A stretch of DNA of 62,000 nt. Origin: Lingula anatina (taxonomy: Eukaryota > Brachiopoda > Lingulata > Lingulida > Lingulidae). Location: positions 437,928 through 499,927 of the forward strand of contig NW_019776179.1 of the NCBI RefSeq assembly GCF_001039355.2. Direction: 5' to 3'. Of this stretch, positions 50,207 to 61,860 are shown in pieces. The notes beneath the pieces were generated by a model. The model ran no database searches. It was not told where the DNA came from and saw only the letters and a program-made list of their open reading frames with translations. The position numbers and the translations under genes were made by a program. Every line of letters starts with the position of its first letter. Within the stretch, counting starts at the first letter, position 1.

Positions 50207-51913
50207 CTGCTGCTGCTGTGGAGGACGAGATCCAGGCTGCCGTTCGTGCTTTCAGGTCTGTTTTTGATGAGGAGATCAGCAAGCGTGATTTGGACGAGGA
50301 GAAGAGAGCGTAAGTGACTATACTTATCGATTCCCAAATATGATAATCGTTTTGATCGTTTACACCTTCTACGCATGTTTTAAAGTCGCTGACTAGCGCT
50401 GACATGGTAAATATTCAGAAATATTCAAAAAGGCCAAAAAAATGTAGGAATATTATTATCGCTCATCTTAAGGTAAGCTATATTTGGAACGTCACACCGA
50501 TTTATGCCTATTGCAAGGTGCTATTTTCTATTCCAAGTGTCCTCCGCGCTGTGCAGACCGAGTTCGGACAGGCTTTGGAGACCGCCCTCCAGCAGGCCGT
50601 AGAACAAGTTAACTCTGCCGTGGCCCATGGACAGAAGGTATGGGGAATATTGCCGTGAAGTTTTGTTATATTGGACAGAAAGTGACGAAGAGATGACACA
50701 CGCAGAGTGTTTTTAGTTCTAATATTCTTTTTAGTATAAGTTTTTCTAACTTATCTTTAATTTCTGTGGTTGGACTCGATTGATCTCATTCATGTATCAT
50801 ATGGATAAGAGTTATCAATTTTTAAGTCGATTTGGCAAAGTGCATATCACAATGGATCATTTTCTTGCTTTTTTAAAAAGACATATGGACTCGGAACAAT
50901 AATTATTGGTAAATAATGAAATGATAATTTGCTAATGATGAAATGGTGATTTTTGAATTTAATTGATTCTTTTTCTTATTTAAAATTTAGGTCACCAGTG
51001 AGATGCTGGCGAAGGTTGCCAACTACACCGAGCTGTTAAAGCAGCAGGGAGCCCAAACATACACTGACGCCAAGCAGATTCTAGGTGCCCTCACTGCCCA
51101 AGCCAAGCAGTCCATTGAGGACGGCCTAAAGTCCCTAAGTGGCCTGAAGGACAAGTTCACCGCTGCTTTCAAGGATCTTGCCGACAATTTCTTCAAGGGA
51201 CTCCAGAGTCTTTTTGGTAAGTTTTCCAAGTCATTTGATATTCTAAAATGACGGTTTGTTTAGTTAAGAAAAGAAAAGAAACTGTACCTTTTTCGAACTT
51301 GACGTACAGGTACTTATCCTCTCTCCAGTTCGTAAAAATCCGCCAAATAACGTAATGTATGACGCATTACTGATGCACGTGCAATTTGTATAATTTTCTC
51401 GTAAAGCGGGAGATTTGATGCTAAAATTAATCCAATATGAATATTATTGTATTTATACGATTATATGCACATTCCATCTGCTATCATTTTTCAAAGGCAA
51501 GAGAGGACTTCGAGATTGGTGGGCGAAAGTAAAAGACACCTTAAATGACGTATTGAACAACCTCAAGGTGAAATATGCTGACCTTGTAGCATACGTGCAG
51601 GAGAAGCTTGGTGACGCTGTGAACCAGACCAAAGGACATCTTGAAAACATCAAACTTATGACCACAACCGTAAGTAAAGTTCTGTAATTTGGTTATATAC
51701 TGATATAGAACGTTGTTCAAATTTCAATATATGTATATTTACAGCAAAGTTTATATCATATTTTAGGTCCTACAAAATGCTCAACAGGCCGGTCTTGACA
51801 AGCTCGAGGAACTTAAACAGGTTGTGGCTCCTTACAAGTCCGATCTGGGGGATTTGTGGCAACAACTTCTGGATGCCATTGCTCAGGCTAAGGCTGCTTT
51901 ACCTGGATACTAA
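50207..51913 (+). CDS. Type D helical protein cassette (exons 2-6), no own signal exon found
   Basis: Exons: 50207-50309, 50538-50637, 50991-51216, 51497-51669, 51767-51913 (TAA). All junctions are GT-AG and phases match type C at each position, so D is a diverged paralogue. Protein blocks: VEDEIQAAVRAFRSVFDEE, TEFGQALETALQQAVEQVNS, AKVANYTELLKQQGAQTYTD, ADNFFKGLQSLFGKRG, LRDWWAKVKDTLNDVLNNLK, and VVAPYKSDLGDLWQQLLDAI ending LPGY. The fourth exon is 66 nt longer than in C, and the two C exons carrying GKR and WW are a single exon here. About 249 aa are encoded without a start; exon 2 begins in phase 1, compatible with exon 1 of the C gene at 46051. AATAAA at 52013-52018. Function unknown; expected to be secreted if spliced to a leader. 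Confidence 0.8.
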
Positions 51914-52930
51914 ACAACTTCAACTTATACGTTTTAAAGGATCCAGTGTAACTTAATTTTGTAATAATGTCAATTTTTGACATTATTGTTATATTGAAAC
52001 AGTTTCATGAGAAATAAAAAACTGAATTTGATGTTTCACGGTGTTGTTAAACAGGGGTAATTTTTATCCGTTATTTCCGAAAAGTATTCTCCAATGCGAC
52101 ATTGAGCTGATCTAATAGACAATATATGGACATCGGGCTGCTATTTTGTGAGTTCAAACTTAGAAAATTCCTTGTTCTTTGAAATACAATGTATAACTTA
52201 ATGTATAATTTATTTTAAACATGTTTGATATCCAATTCAAAACAACACTAATATTTGGGAAATTTGATCGCCTTTAAAATTACTTCATGAAAACAATGAA
52301 GAATTGAAAAAATGTTTTAGATAAAATAGTTGGTCTTAAATCTTTATATTATTACACAATAATACTGATAAGAGGTGGGGAGTTTGTTGAAAGAAAAAAT
52401 ATGGAATTTGTCAAAATGCAGATCGGTCAATTGCCTTGTAAAATATCGCTTTACAATAAGACATAAGCACAAATGTGTAAAAATAATTTAAAAGGCGACA
52501 GAAAAGTTGAAAAGATTGATCAAATTTCCAGAGACCAAGCTGCATGCAAAGATTTCTTCAAGGTAAAATGCTGTTGAAAAATAGCACTGGCCTTTTAGAA
52601 GTATTAAAATGCAAACAGGCATTTGGGCAAATTAAAACGAGCAAAATATATACATCCGATACTAAGGTCTTTCTTTCTATTCAAGATTCTTCGATGAGTG
52701 TATTACCTTCTGATGCGATAGAAAATTACAACCGTATTTGCCAGGGATCTACCCTTTTTATTGGTTAAAAACTCAAAATGATGAAAAATTAAGTCTTCAC
52801 ACAAATATTCAATTTTAGTGTAATCTCACACTGAGGTATTCGAGGGATTTGGTGGATCTTGCAAACAACCAGTCTGCCTCTTGTTTTCCTTCTTTGTATT
52901 ACTAGGGGCGAGCCAAATTACCAAATAATG
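51914..52930. other. D 3' UTR and intergenic DNA
   Basis: Holds the D poly(A) signal near 52013 and AT-rich spacer with no supported gene. The final 40 bases resemble 44385-44419, the left flank of the empty transposon site. Confidence 0.5.
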
Positions 52931-52932
52931 TA

Positions 52933-54381
52933 CACACACTGGACAATAGAAGTGTCACCCCCTAACTCAGAGTGATAAAAGTAGGCAGATCTTGGGTAGT
53001 TATAATGCCTGGTCGACTTATAATGTGACTAATGAGTATAAAACCGCTATACCATGGAATTGTATTGTTGGTCTTGTACATGTACAGCAAATGTTATTCC
53101 TGTCTTCCTCCAATATGGCAAGATACAGGCAATTATGTAACGGTTATAGCAAATGTTATTCCTGTCTTCCTCCAATATGGCAAGATACAGGCAATTATGT
53201 AACGGTTATAGGTGCAAGTTATTAACCTGAAGAGGCGGAATATAAGCAATGTCAGAATATCGATACAATTGAATTGTTCAGTCAGAACCGTGCAGAGGGT
53301 CTGGTCTCGGTATAGAAACACTGGATCAAGAGACAAATTGCGTCTGATGGGTCGTCCAAGAAAAACTACTGGCCGTGAAGACCGACGACTGAATTTGATG
53401 TCCAGGTTATCAACAAACGACACTGCTTGTCAGTTGACAACACAGTGGAACAATTTCACACATAAGAATGTGTCTGTGAAAATTGCTAGGCGTCGGTTAC
53501 ATGCTCATAGAGTGTACAGCTGGGTAGCAAGACTGAAACCTCTTATATCGTTACAAAACAGGCAACGTAGAGTGAACTAGGGTCAACAGGATCTGGAACT
53601 GGACAGTCCATGACAATTAGTCCTATATATTTTTTTCTGATGAGTGTCGCTTTGGTCTGACCTCTGATGACAGACGGGTACGATGCTGGCGAACTGCTGG
53701 TAAAGCATTTGAACCACATGCACTGAATTTTCGAACCCGGAGCAGCATATTCATCATGGTGTGGGGCTGCATCATCATCCATGGCGTGGGCGAATTGATA
53801 GTGGTTGATGGAAACATGAATCACTAGAAATATATCGATATTTTGGAGTAAGGCTTGTTACCATCTATCACTAACATGTTTGGTGACAGGAATTATCCAT
53901 TTGTTCACCAGGATGACAATGCTCCTTGTCACAGGCCCAGAGCAGTTGATGATTGGTTTGACCAACAGGACATTGGCAGGGTGATGTGGCCTGCCCAGAG
54001 TCCGGATGCAAACATAATAGAAAATGTGTGGAATGATATGTCAAAACTTTTGACAAATACCCGTCTAACCAGCAGAGAAACTCTATTATATTCAGTGTTT
54101 CATGCTTGGGCCAGCATAAGCCCTGAACGCATCAGACAATTATATGAATCCTTGCCTCGTAGACTGGCACCTGTTATTAGGTCACGTGGCTATGCCACTA
54201 AGTACTAATTTTGGACTTGAAACTGCATATTTTAGTAGAATGTATATTTTGTTCTCATTTTGTGATTTTTTGTGAAATTTGATGTTAATAAAATGATACC
54301 AGGAGCATATCATTACACAGTCATTTATCTCCCCCATAGTATTGGTTCAGTAGGGGTGACACTTCTATTGTCCAGTGTGTG
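52933..54381 (+). mobile_element. Tc1-like DNA transposon, 1449 bp, inactive
   Basis: The ends are perfect 29-bp inverted repeats (CACACACTGGACAATAGAAG... on the left), and TA flanks both ends (52931-52932, 54382-54383) as the expected target duplication. The interior carries a broken transposase gene and a 62-bp tandem duplication (53086-53147 and 53148-53209). The paralogous block at 44420 lacks the element, so it inserted after that block duplicated. Confidence 0.93.
53212..54208 (+). pseudogene. Tc1-type transposase, broken
   Basis: The N-terminal part (53212-53580) has a helix-turn-helix segment (IQLNCSVRTVQRVWSRY) and an AT-hook-like GRPRKTT. The catalytic part lies in another frame: Asp in FSDECRF (codon 53639), Asp in QDDNAPCH (53915) and Glu in NIIENVW (54020). 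That leaves 34 residues between the last two, the DD34E spacing of Tc1. A stop at 53578, a frame change after it and further stops at 53825 and 53849 make it non-functional. The C-terminus RSRGYATKY is typical. Confidence 0.9.
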
Positions 54382-54383
54382 TA

Positions 54384-55655
54384 GCTGTAGTCGTATACAT
54401 ATACAGAATGAAGCTATGAATGACTATCACAAAAATTTTCAATGTGTGTGTTGCTGGTGGTGGTGGTGGGATACGTACATATATTTGATAACAATGTCTA
54501 GCCAAGCCATAAAGATACCTGTAAGTCCTAGCCTCATGACGAGGGTGGCTTTGGTGAAAGCTGACATTGGTTTGATTCCGCACAAATATGTCTTGTAATC
54601 ATGTAATGAAAAGTCCAAATTTCAACAGATATTTCATCCTATCCAACCTGATTATTATGTTAGTAAAGGTATGCTCTATAGCGTGTATAAAATGCCTCTG
54701 TCTTCAATAATCTGTAAATGTAAAAAAGGAAATTGTCACAAAATACTTCCTCAAGTGGATTGTCAATGCGGTTTTGGTGCTATTTCCTTAATATGCAACT
54801 TCAAAACCACCCTATTAATTCTCAACACTATCTACCGTAAACACGTTTTCCAGATTCATTTATCTATACATTCATTTATTTTTTTGTCGTGGCGGCATTA
54901 TGTCATTGCAATCTGTTGTCATTGTGGGTCACTGATCTCGATTCCTATTCCCTAGTGTTAGACCTTAAGTTTTGCAATTGGTTTTGTTTTGATACAAACT
55001 ATTCAATCACTTCGCCTTTCCGAAAACGTTTTGCAAATGCTACATGACTGGGGTTATTATTCGTACAAAAATTAATGAAAAAAATCGGGGAATAAATCTT
55101 TTGTTGATTACAAATAGTTATTATTCCTAAAAATTCAGATTTGGTACAAGCTTGAGTTAGCTTTCCATCACACTTACAGAATAGATGAATTCACGAGTAG
55201 CAACCGGAATTTCGGTAATAAGGAGATAACATTTTCATTAATTGTTACTAATATTTAACCAAAGTTCTGAACAATGGTCTCACTTAAAACGTGTAAGGGC
55301 ACATCGCGAGCAAAGGCAATCTTATTTTTCTTGGTCAGAACTTGTTCATGTAGATCCGTCTATATCTTTGGGGGCTGAAACTTCACCTCCGTTTTGTGCG
55401 TGCATTTTACTAGTCCTCTATATTTGTACAATAATTCTCCGTTACAAAATCTTTGTAAAGGAATTTACAAATATCCAAGCAGTCGGTAGATGTTGCACAA
55501 ATGGGCAATAGCAATGTGGTTGACAGATCTCCAAAGAACGCATGTGATACCTAACTGATGAACATCGAGAACATTTAACATTAGTCGTGACAACAACTAA
55601 TCTCATGCCATGTACTGGGACCGTTTTCTAGGATCGTCTCACACCTTGTCACGTA
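54384..55655. other. Intergenic DNA upstream of the fourth C gene
   Basis: Diverged copy of 44422-45724, including the (GGT)n stretch, with many substitutions and small indels. No gene supported. Confidence 0.6.
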
Positions 55656-55748
55656 AGATAAGAAGCAGACTGCACACTCCCAAGCCAAGGCTATAAAAAC
55701 TGATGTTGGTCACCGTTCGTTTAGATAAGCACCCCCAGCAACTAGGAG
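55656..55748 (+). promoter_or_regulatory. GATA site, TATA box and 5' UTR exon of the fourth C gene
   Basis: AGATAAG at 55656-55662, TATAAAAA at 55692-55699 and the leader exon end AACTAGGAG at 55748. The order and spacing are the same as at 45725-45818 while surrounding DNA is more diverged, so the block appears to be under constraint. Confidence 0.7.
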
Positions 55749-55978
55749 GTGAGTTGAAATATAAGTTTTAAAATATCTTGCCATGTATGGTAATATAGAA
55801 AGTCAAGGAAACGTATGAAAAACGTACAGAATGATATCAAAGAAAGAACACCACAAATTAACTAAACTTAAAGCTTTCAGTTGGTTAAGAGTTGAAATTT
55901 ACAAATTAATTCACTTTCGTGGCTGCACGGAAAAGTTTTAAAGGTTTGCGGCCACGAGAAATTTTCCATATTTCAGAT

Positions 55979-58118
55979 ATGAAGTTTTTGGCCTTCGTAC
56001 TCGTCGCCACCTTCGTTGTTGCACAGGCTGATTTTGTCCGCCGTAAGTAGATGAGTTTTACATTACTTGCAAGTATTAAGGTTACAATGTACAGGGTTAC
56101 TACTTAATAGGGAATGTTTTTTATTTGAGCGCTGATTAATAATTTTTTTGGCTTGATTCATCAAAAAAGTATGTCACTGAGTGATAAAAAATATCCAGTC
56201 TTCTGTTGTGAGATATTTTTGTCAATAATATCAAATCTGACATAAGATGTCATTCAAAAGAAAAGAACACCCCCAGAAAACCATATCAACAGTTCGATGT
56301 CAGTATTAATTTTAAGCTAAGATATTAAAGAAAATGATAGCCTCCGGACAGTGATACGTTACACAGTCAACGAACTCATTACAGTAAATCATGAAAGTCA
56401 TCAATAGCGGGTATGACCTCCAGCAGCCGCTCGCAGCGCCCTCATCCTACATGGCATACCCTGTGACAAGTTTTTTTAGAGTTTGGATGGGGATTCCATT
56501 CCACGCAGTGATATTTGCCTGTCGCAGTTCATCACTATTTACCGGTCGATGACCATAGCTATTAATTCTGTGAGTTACTTCCGCCCACAGATTTTAATTG
56601 GGCTCATATCTGGGGAGTTTGCAGGCCAGGGCAGTTATTCCATATTAAGTAGTAACCCTGTAGATTTGTTCAGCATTAGATGTATCTGATTAAACTACTT
56701 TTTCTCATCATTTTATACTTGTTAGCTTTTCCTCATTTTAATAAACAATTCTTTGGCAGTAAAGCACTGATGTGTTAGTAACACAATTGCAATTTAATTG
56801 GTTTTTGATTTATGTAATTAGTGAATCTGGACAATGAGATTGCGGCTCTCGTGAACGAAGTCAATTCTCCACGCCATGTCCGCGAAGCCAACCCGTAAGT
56901 ACCAGAAATTTAAGACAGATGCATTATTATGAGGACCATCAATGTTAGTACCGTTGCGACCGTTCAGTGCCGAGCCCGTAACGCATAAAAACGTGCTGTC
57001 GCATTGATTTTTCGTGCTGGTACGGCAGAAGTTTGATATTCAACCTGCTCTTACGCGTTCTAGTGGTTGTAGCTAGATGCCATAAACATTCCATGCTCAA
57101 ATATAAACGGTAGTCCGGATAAAAATAAAAAGAAATAAATGGAAAGTGAAATTAATGGAAAGTTGTTGGGTTTTAATTGTAGCTATTTTAATTTGGTGTT
57201 TACAGAATTTTGAATTAATTTTCATAGCGGGGAAGTGCTTTGAGCAGCTGTTTGGTTGGATATAAGTCTAATCTTTCAATTATTTTAAAGCGTATTTAAT
57301 TGAAAATCATAAAACAAGGCCTGTGCGTTAAATTAAATGTTTAGTATTAAGAATTGATACTTGTTATAGCCTCACAACAGCCACCCAGACTGTCCTGGGT
57401 CAGGTACTGGAGGGGAAACTGAAGAATATCACAGATAAAATCAACAGTCTTGTGGCAACCGGTCACGTGGTATGAGATTTTTTTTACGTTATCAATGTTC
57501 AGAAGTACAAAAGTAAGGACATCTGATTTCATTTTAAGTCCATGAGCCAGACAATATTCATATTCTTTAAATCTAAGTTCGATAAAAAATATCTAAAGAC
57601 ACTATGCATTTGCTGCTTGTGACGTATTTTGAATTTTGACTGGATAGAAATGTTTCATCTCAAATTGGCCTTCTTTTCTAGGTCGGCAAGGGCCTGCTAG
57701 AGCAGGCTAAGCAGATTGCAGATCAACTTAAAGAAATGGGCGGCAAGTACCTGACCGACGCCAAGGCTATCCTTAGCACACTGAAGAGCCAATTTTCTGG
57801 CTGGTTCCAAGGCTTATTGGACATGTTCGGTGGTCTTTTCGGTAGGAATCAAATACTTATTTACTGTATCTTAAATGTTTATTTATCGTTTGAAATATGC
57901 ATTATCTGTAAAGTTGAGATCGAATGCATATAGCAAATCGGTGTGTTTATGCTGTCTTAGCAAGACCGCATACAATACGGCACCATAAGATGAGACAAGC
58001 AAATTCTATTAAGACCATTTGTGAAGTGCAAATTCTTAAAACAAAGAACATGCTGTTCGGTGGATCACATTTCATTTTAGTACAAGGCTCTTTATTGGTA
58101 CTTGGCGTTTCTGAACTT

Positions 58119-58162
<44 letters not shown>

Positions 58163-59497
58163 CTATCATATTGCAGCTTTGTGACCATTATCAAAGCCAT
58201 TGTGTCAAACGCGCCGGATGTAACGAAACTGAGGGTCCGTGTAACAGAAAGTCCGCCCTCCATTTAGTTATAATGGACATCTGACCTATGTGGGTCAAAA
58301 TCTTAGGCGAGGCTTACCTGTGCAAATGAATGGGAAGCGGACACCCTATCATGGGGAACTTACACGTTACACCGGAATCAAAGCCTTTTAGTCATATGAA
58401 GTGAAATTTCGTTGAATTACAGAGCTTTTTGAAAACTCAGTTGGCAAAGTTCAATGTGCATTTTTTATTTCATCTTTGTTTATTTTCAGGCAAGCGTGAT
58501 TTGTTCGAAAACTTCGAAGAAGAACTTTTGGATGAGGTAAGAACGTCAATTTGTCGGCATCAAATCAGCTCTGTTTAAATTGTTAAGGTACTTTTACTAA
58601 GGGGGTTATAGAAGGTAAGACTTAGGTTTTACATTCTTAAGTCTAACGATCAAAACACTCTCTTGATTAGTTGATATTTACTTCTGCCATGGTATCACGT
58701 TGCCGGTTTAGGGTGCGTGCAATTTATTTGGCTGAATTGGTTCTTTACCGAAAACAGTATCGTTTTGTATATACCATCAGACTGTGGCACTGGTTCTGGC
58801 TGACCGTGGTGTAGCTGAATGGTGGCAGGGAGTGAAGGACACCTTTTCTCAGGTTCTGGGAGGTTTCAGCTCCAAGTTCGCTGACCTTCAAGTCTTCGTC
58901 AAACAGTTCGCTGGAGATCTGTGGGGCAAAGTTAAGGGACACTTCGACAACGTCAAGCTCATCGCCCAAGAGGTAATGAATAATTATTTGAAAAATTCGA
59001 ACACACTTTTCGTCTGCGTAATAGTTTAAAAAAAAAAGCTAATTTTTTCAGTGCCAGACATTTGGTGTATGTGTATTTCAGCATGGTTTGTTTCGTGTAA
59101 CAAAACTCTAGTTGCACAACTTGCAATGATGTGCCTATTTTTAGCCTCTTTTAACTAAGACTTAAAATTGCTTGTAATTTAGTTTAACTTTTGTTGCTAC
59201 GTTTTCGGAATTTCTTACAAGTGCAGAATATTATGTCTTCAGCACATGCGCATGAAATATAGTAACTCTACAGCATAAGTAACCTTCAATCAATACAAAA
59301 TCTGTCACTTTCAGTACCTTGCCCACGCCAAGGATGCTAGCCTTGCCGCCACCAAGGAACTTCTGGAGTTCTTGGAGCCTTACAAGCAGGATCTCGGAAG
59401 TCTGTGGACCCAGGTGGTGCAGGCTGCCTACAACGTCAAGCACATTGTCTTGACCGGATCTACTCCACCCTCTGTACCCCCAACTACGCCTCTTTAA
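55979..59497 (+). CDS. Type C secreted amphipathic-helix protein, fourth copy, 272 aa
   Basis: Exons: 55979-56042, 56822-56894, 57370-57469, 57682-57841, 58490-58536, 58781-58972, 59315-59497 (TAA). The frame is open throughout and the length equals the 46051 gene. Signal peptide MKFLAFVLVATFVVAQA, then DFVR. Differences from its sister include an exon 3 LEGKLKN for LEEKLKN, GLLDMFGGLFGKR for GFLDAFGGLFGKR, FSSKFADLQVFVKQFAG, and a tail STPPSVPPTTPL. Intron 1 is enlarged by a deleted Tc1-like element. The poly(A) hexamer seen in the sister gene is GATAAA here (59505-59510); the next AATAAA is at 59591. Probably functional, function unknown. It is followed by a broken D cassette. Confidence 0.87.
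56092..56660 (-). mobile_element. Internally deleted Tc1-like element in C intron 1
   Basis: The ends are inverted repeats (CAGGGTTACTACTTAATA on the left; TATTAAGTAGTAACCCTG on the right) flanked by TA at 56090-56091 and 56661-56662. On the minus strand, about 56470-56635 reads as the end of a Tc1-type transposase, with WPANSPDMSPIK and frame breaks. It is absent from the sister intron (46115-46340). It is a different family from the element at 52933. Confidence 0.85.
58121..58161. repeat. (TA)n microsatellite in C intron 4
   Basis: About 20 TA units in the intron between exons 4 and 5 of the fourth C gene. Tyr-Ile repeat frames over it are not coding. Confidence 0.9.
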
Positions 59498-60442
59498 TCT
59501 TATTGATAAACACGGACAGTGCAAGTTAATTTGTGACAAATGAGCGAATTTTGAAAACAAGAGTTATGTAGGTGGTGAGCAATTATAAGAAATAAAATGT
59601 TTAAAGCATTTATATTATGCATGAAAAACGAACGATTTGACATAACGCGCTAATGTCATTGACTTGAATAAATCCGGAAAAAAACATGAAAATTATCCAT
59701 TATCTAGAAATACATTTTGGCGCAATCTTCTGAAATAAACAAAGAGGGGAAACTACAGTTGTACGACCGTCCGCCAAAAGAAAAGTTTCGATGCAACGTG
59801 ACGCGGCGCAATCAGCATACTTTCTAATAGAAAATTTTGCCACTTATCCGCCCCGAAAGAAACACTCCGATCCACAAAGAAATCATTGTGGTTTGGTATT
59901 TCGAAATAAGGAAAAGAATAATGAAATAACAAATAAATTGTTAAAAAACATACGTTTTACGTTGTAATAAGAGTGAACCACCTCTGACTGCTTTCTGTCC
60001 ATTCGATTCTTCACATTAATTTATTTGTGTGCTTAAAGCAAAGATGGCATTTTTTTTTCTATAAAAAATAATATAATTTATTTTTGATTCATAGAATATG
60101 TATTTACAGATATCGATATGCAATGAATAAACACATAATCTGTATTGAATTTTGACACTGCGCACGAGGTCTCAAGGTGGCGAGGATGACAATGGATTTA
60201 GTTCGAACCAGACGAATTAAAAATTGTAGCAAATGGATTTGGATAAAGTAAATGGCATTGACTTGCGCATCTAAAAAAGAGCCAAAAGTAATAAATGCAA
60301 AATCAATCTATCTTCATCTTCTTCGTCAAAACACTCACCTCAACATGCTCATGTCACATATCTAACAGTAATCGCTGTTCGTTTTTTCTCCAATCTTCCA
60401 TAGATATCGTTTTATCTTTTTATTGATTTATTATTCGCACCG
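59498..60442. other. Spacer between the fourth C gene and second D cassette
   Basis: Diverged copy of 49048-50016. As in that copy, I find no signal-peptide exon and no TATA box for the D cassette that follows. Confidence 0.55.
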
Positions 60443-61860
60443 TTTCAGCTGCTGAGGACGTGGTTTATATATTACGTATATATTTATATATATCACAATG
60501 TTTCAGCTGCTGCTATTGTTGAGGGCGAGATCCAGACTGCAGTTCGTGCTTTCAGGTCTGTTTTTGATGAGGAAATCAAGCGTGATTTGGACGAGGAGAA
60601 GAGAGCGTAAGTGACTACTTATCGATTCCCAGATATGATAATCGTTTTGATCGTTTACACGTTCTACGCATGTTTTTAAAGTCGCTGACTAGCGCTGACA
60701 TGGTAAAAAAAACTGTAGGAATATTATTATTGCTCATCTTAAGGTAAGCTATATTTGGAACGTCACACCGATTTATGCCTATTGCAAGGTGCTATTTTCT
60801 AATCCAAGTGTCCTCCGCGCTGCCCAGACTGAGTTTGGAAAGTCTTTGGAGGCCGTAGAACAGGTTAACTCTGCCGTGGCCCATGAACAGAAGGTATGGG
60901 GGATACTGCCGTGAAGTTTTGTTATATTGGACAAAAAGTGACGGGGAGATGACACACAGAGAGCCTTTTTAATTCTAATGTTCTTTTTACTATCAGTTTT
61001 TCTATTCAGTTTTTCTTACTTATCTTTGATTTCAGTGGGTGGATTCCATTGGTCTCATTCGTGTATCTTCAAATGGATAACATTTATCAATTTTATAAGT
61101 TGATTTGGCCAATTGCGTATCACAATGGATCATTTTCTTGCTTTTTTAAATGGAATATGGATTCGGAACATTAATTATTGGTAAATAATAAAATGATAAT
61201 CTGCTAATTATGAAATGGTGATCATTGAATTTAATTGATTCTTTTTTTCTTATTTAAAATTTAGGTCACCAACGTTGCCAACTACACGCGCTATTGCATA
61301 ATTATTTAAATGGGGCTTGGCGAAAAAGACCGAGGGTTATATTTAGCACAGAAAAAAAAATACACGATCTGTTCAAATTTCAACTCGCTTTAAATGGATT
61401 TGTAAACATCTTTTTAAAATTTCAGTATAAGTATCTCAAAAAGCCGGTGATTTGATGGTAAAATGAATCCACTATGAATATCATTGTGGTTATAAAATAA
61501 GTTATCTGCTTAAGCGTTATACTATTGTATGTATAAATTTCATGTGCTATCATTTTTCAAAGGCAAGAGAGGACTTCTAGATTGGTGGGCGAAAGTAAAA
61601 GACACATTGGGTGATGTAATGAAAAGCTTCAAGGGGAAATATGCTAACCTTGTAGCATACGTGAAGGGAAAGCTTGGTGAAGCCGTGAATCAGACCAGAT
61701 TCTAGGTGCCCTCACTGCCCAAGCCAAGCAGTCCATTGAGGACGGCCTTAAGTCCCTAAGTGGCCTGAAGGACAAGTTCACCGCTGCTTTTAAGGATCTT
61801 GCCGACAATTTCTTCAAGGGACTCCAGAGTCTTTTTGGTAAGTTTTCCAAGTCATTTGAT
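60443..61860 (+). pseudogene. Second type D cassette, rearranged and broken
   Basis: Exon 2 (60507-60606, one Ser codon shorter) and exon 3 (60809-60893, five codons shorter) are still in frame with good splice sites. Exon 4 starts at 61265 with VTNVANYT and then loses all homology, meeting a stop within about 14 codons. The GKR exon begins at 61563 (GKRGLLDWWAKVKDTLGDV) but at about 61697 switches abruptly to the second part of exon 4 (the segment matching 51077 onward), with an immediate stop TAG at 61702. The following DNA to the window end is nearly identical to 51080-51390. One partial exon 2 repeat precedes it at 60443-60460. Exon order is therefore scrambled; no full protein can be made. 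A mis-assembly could also produce this. Confidence 0.8.
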
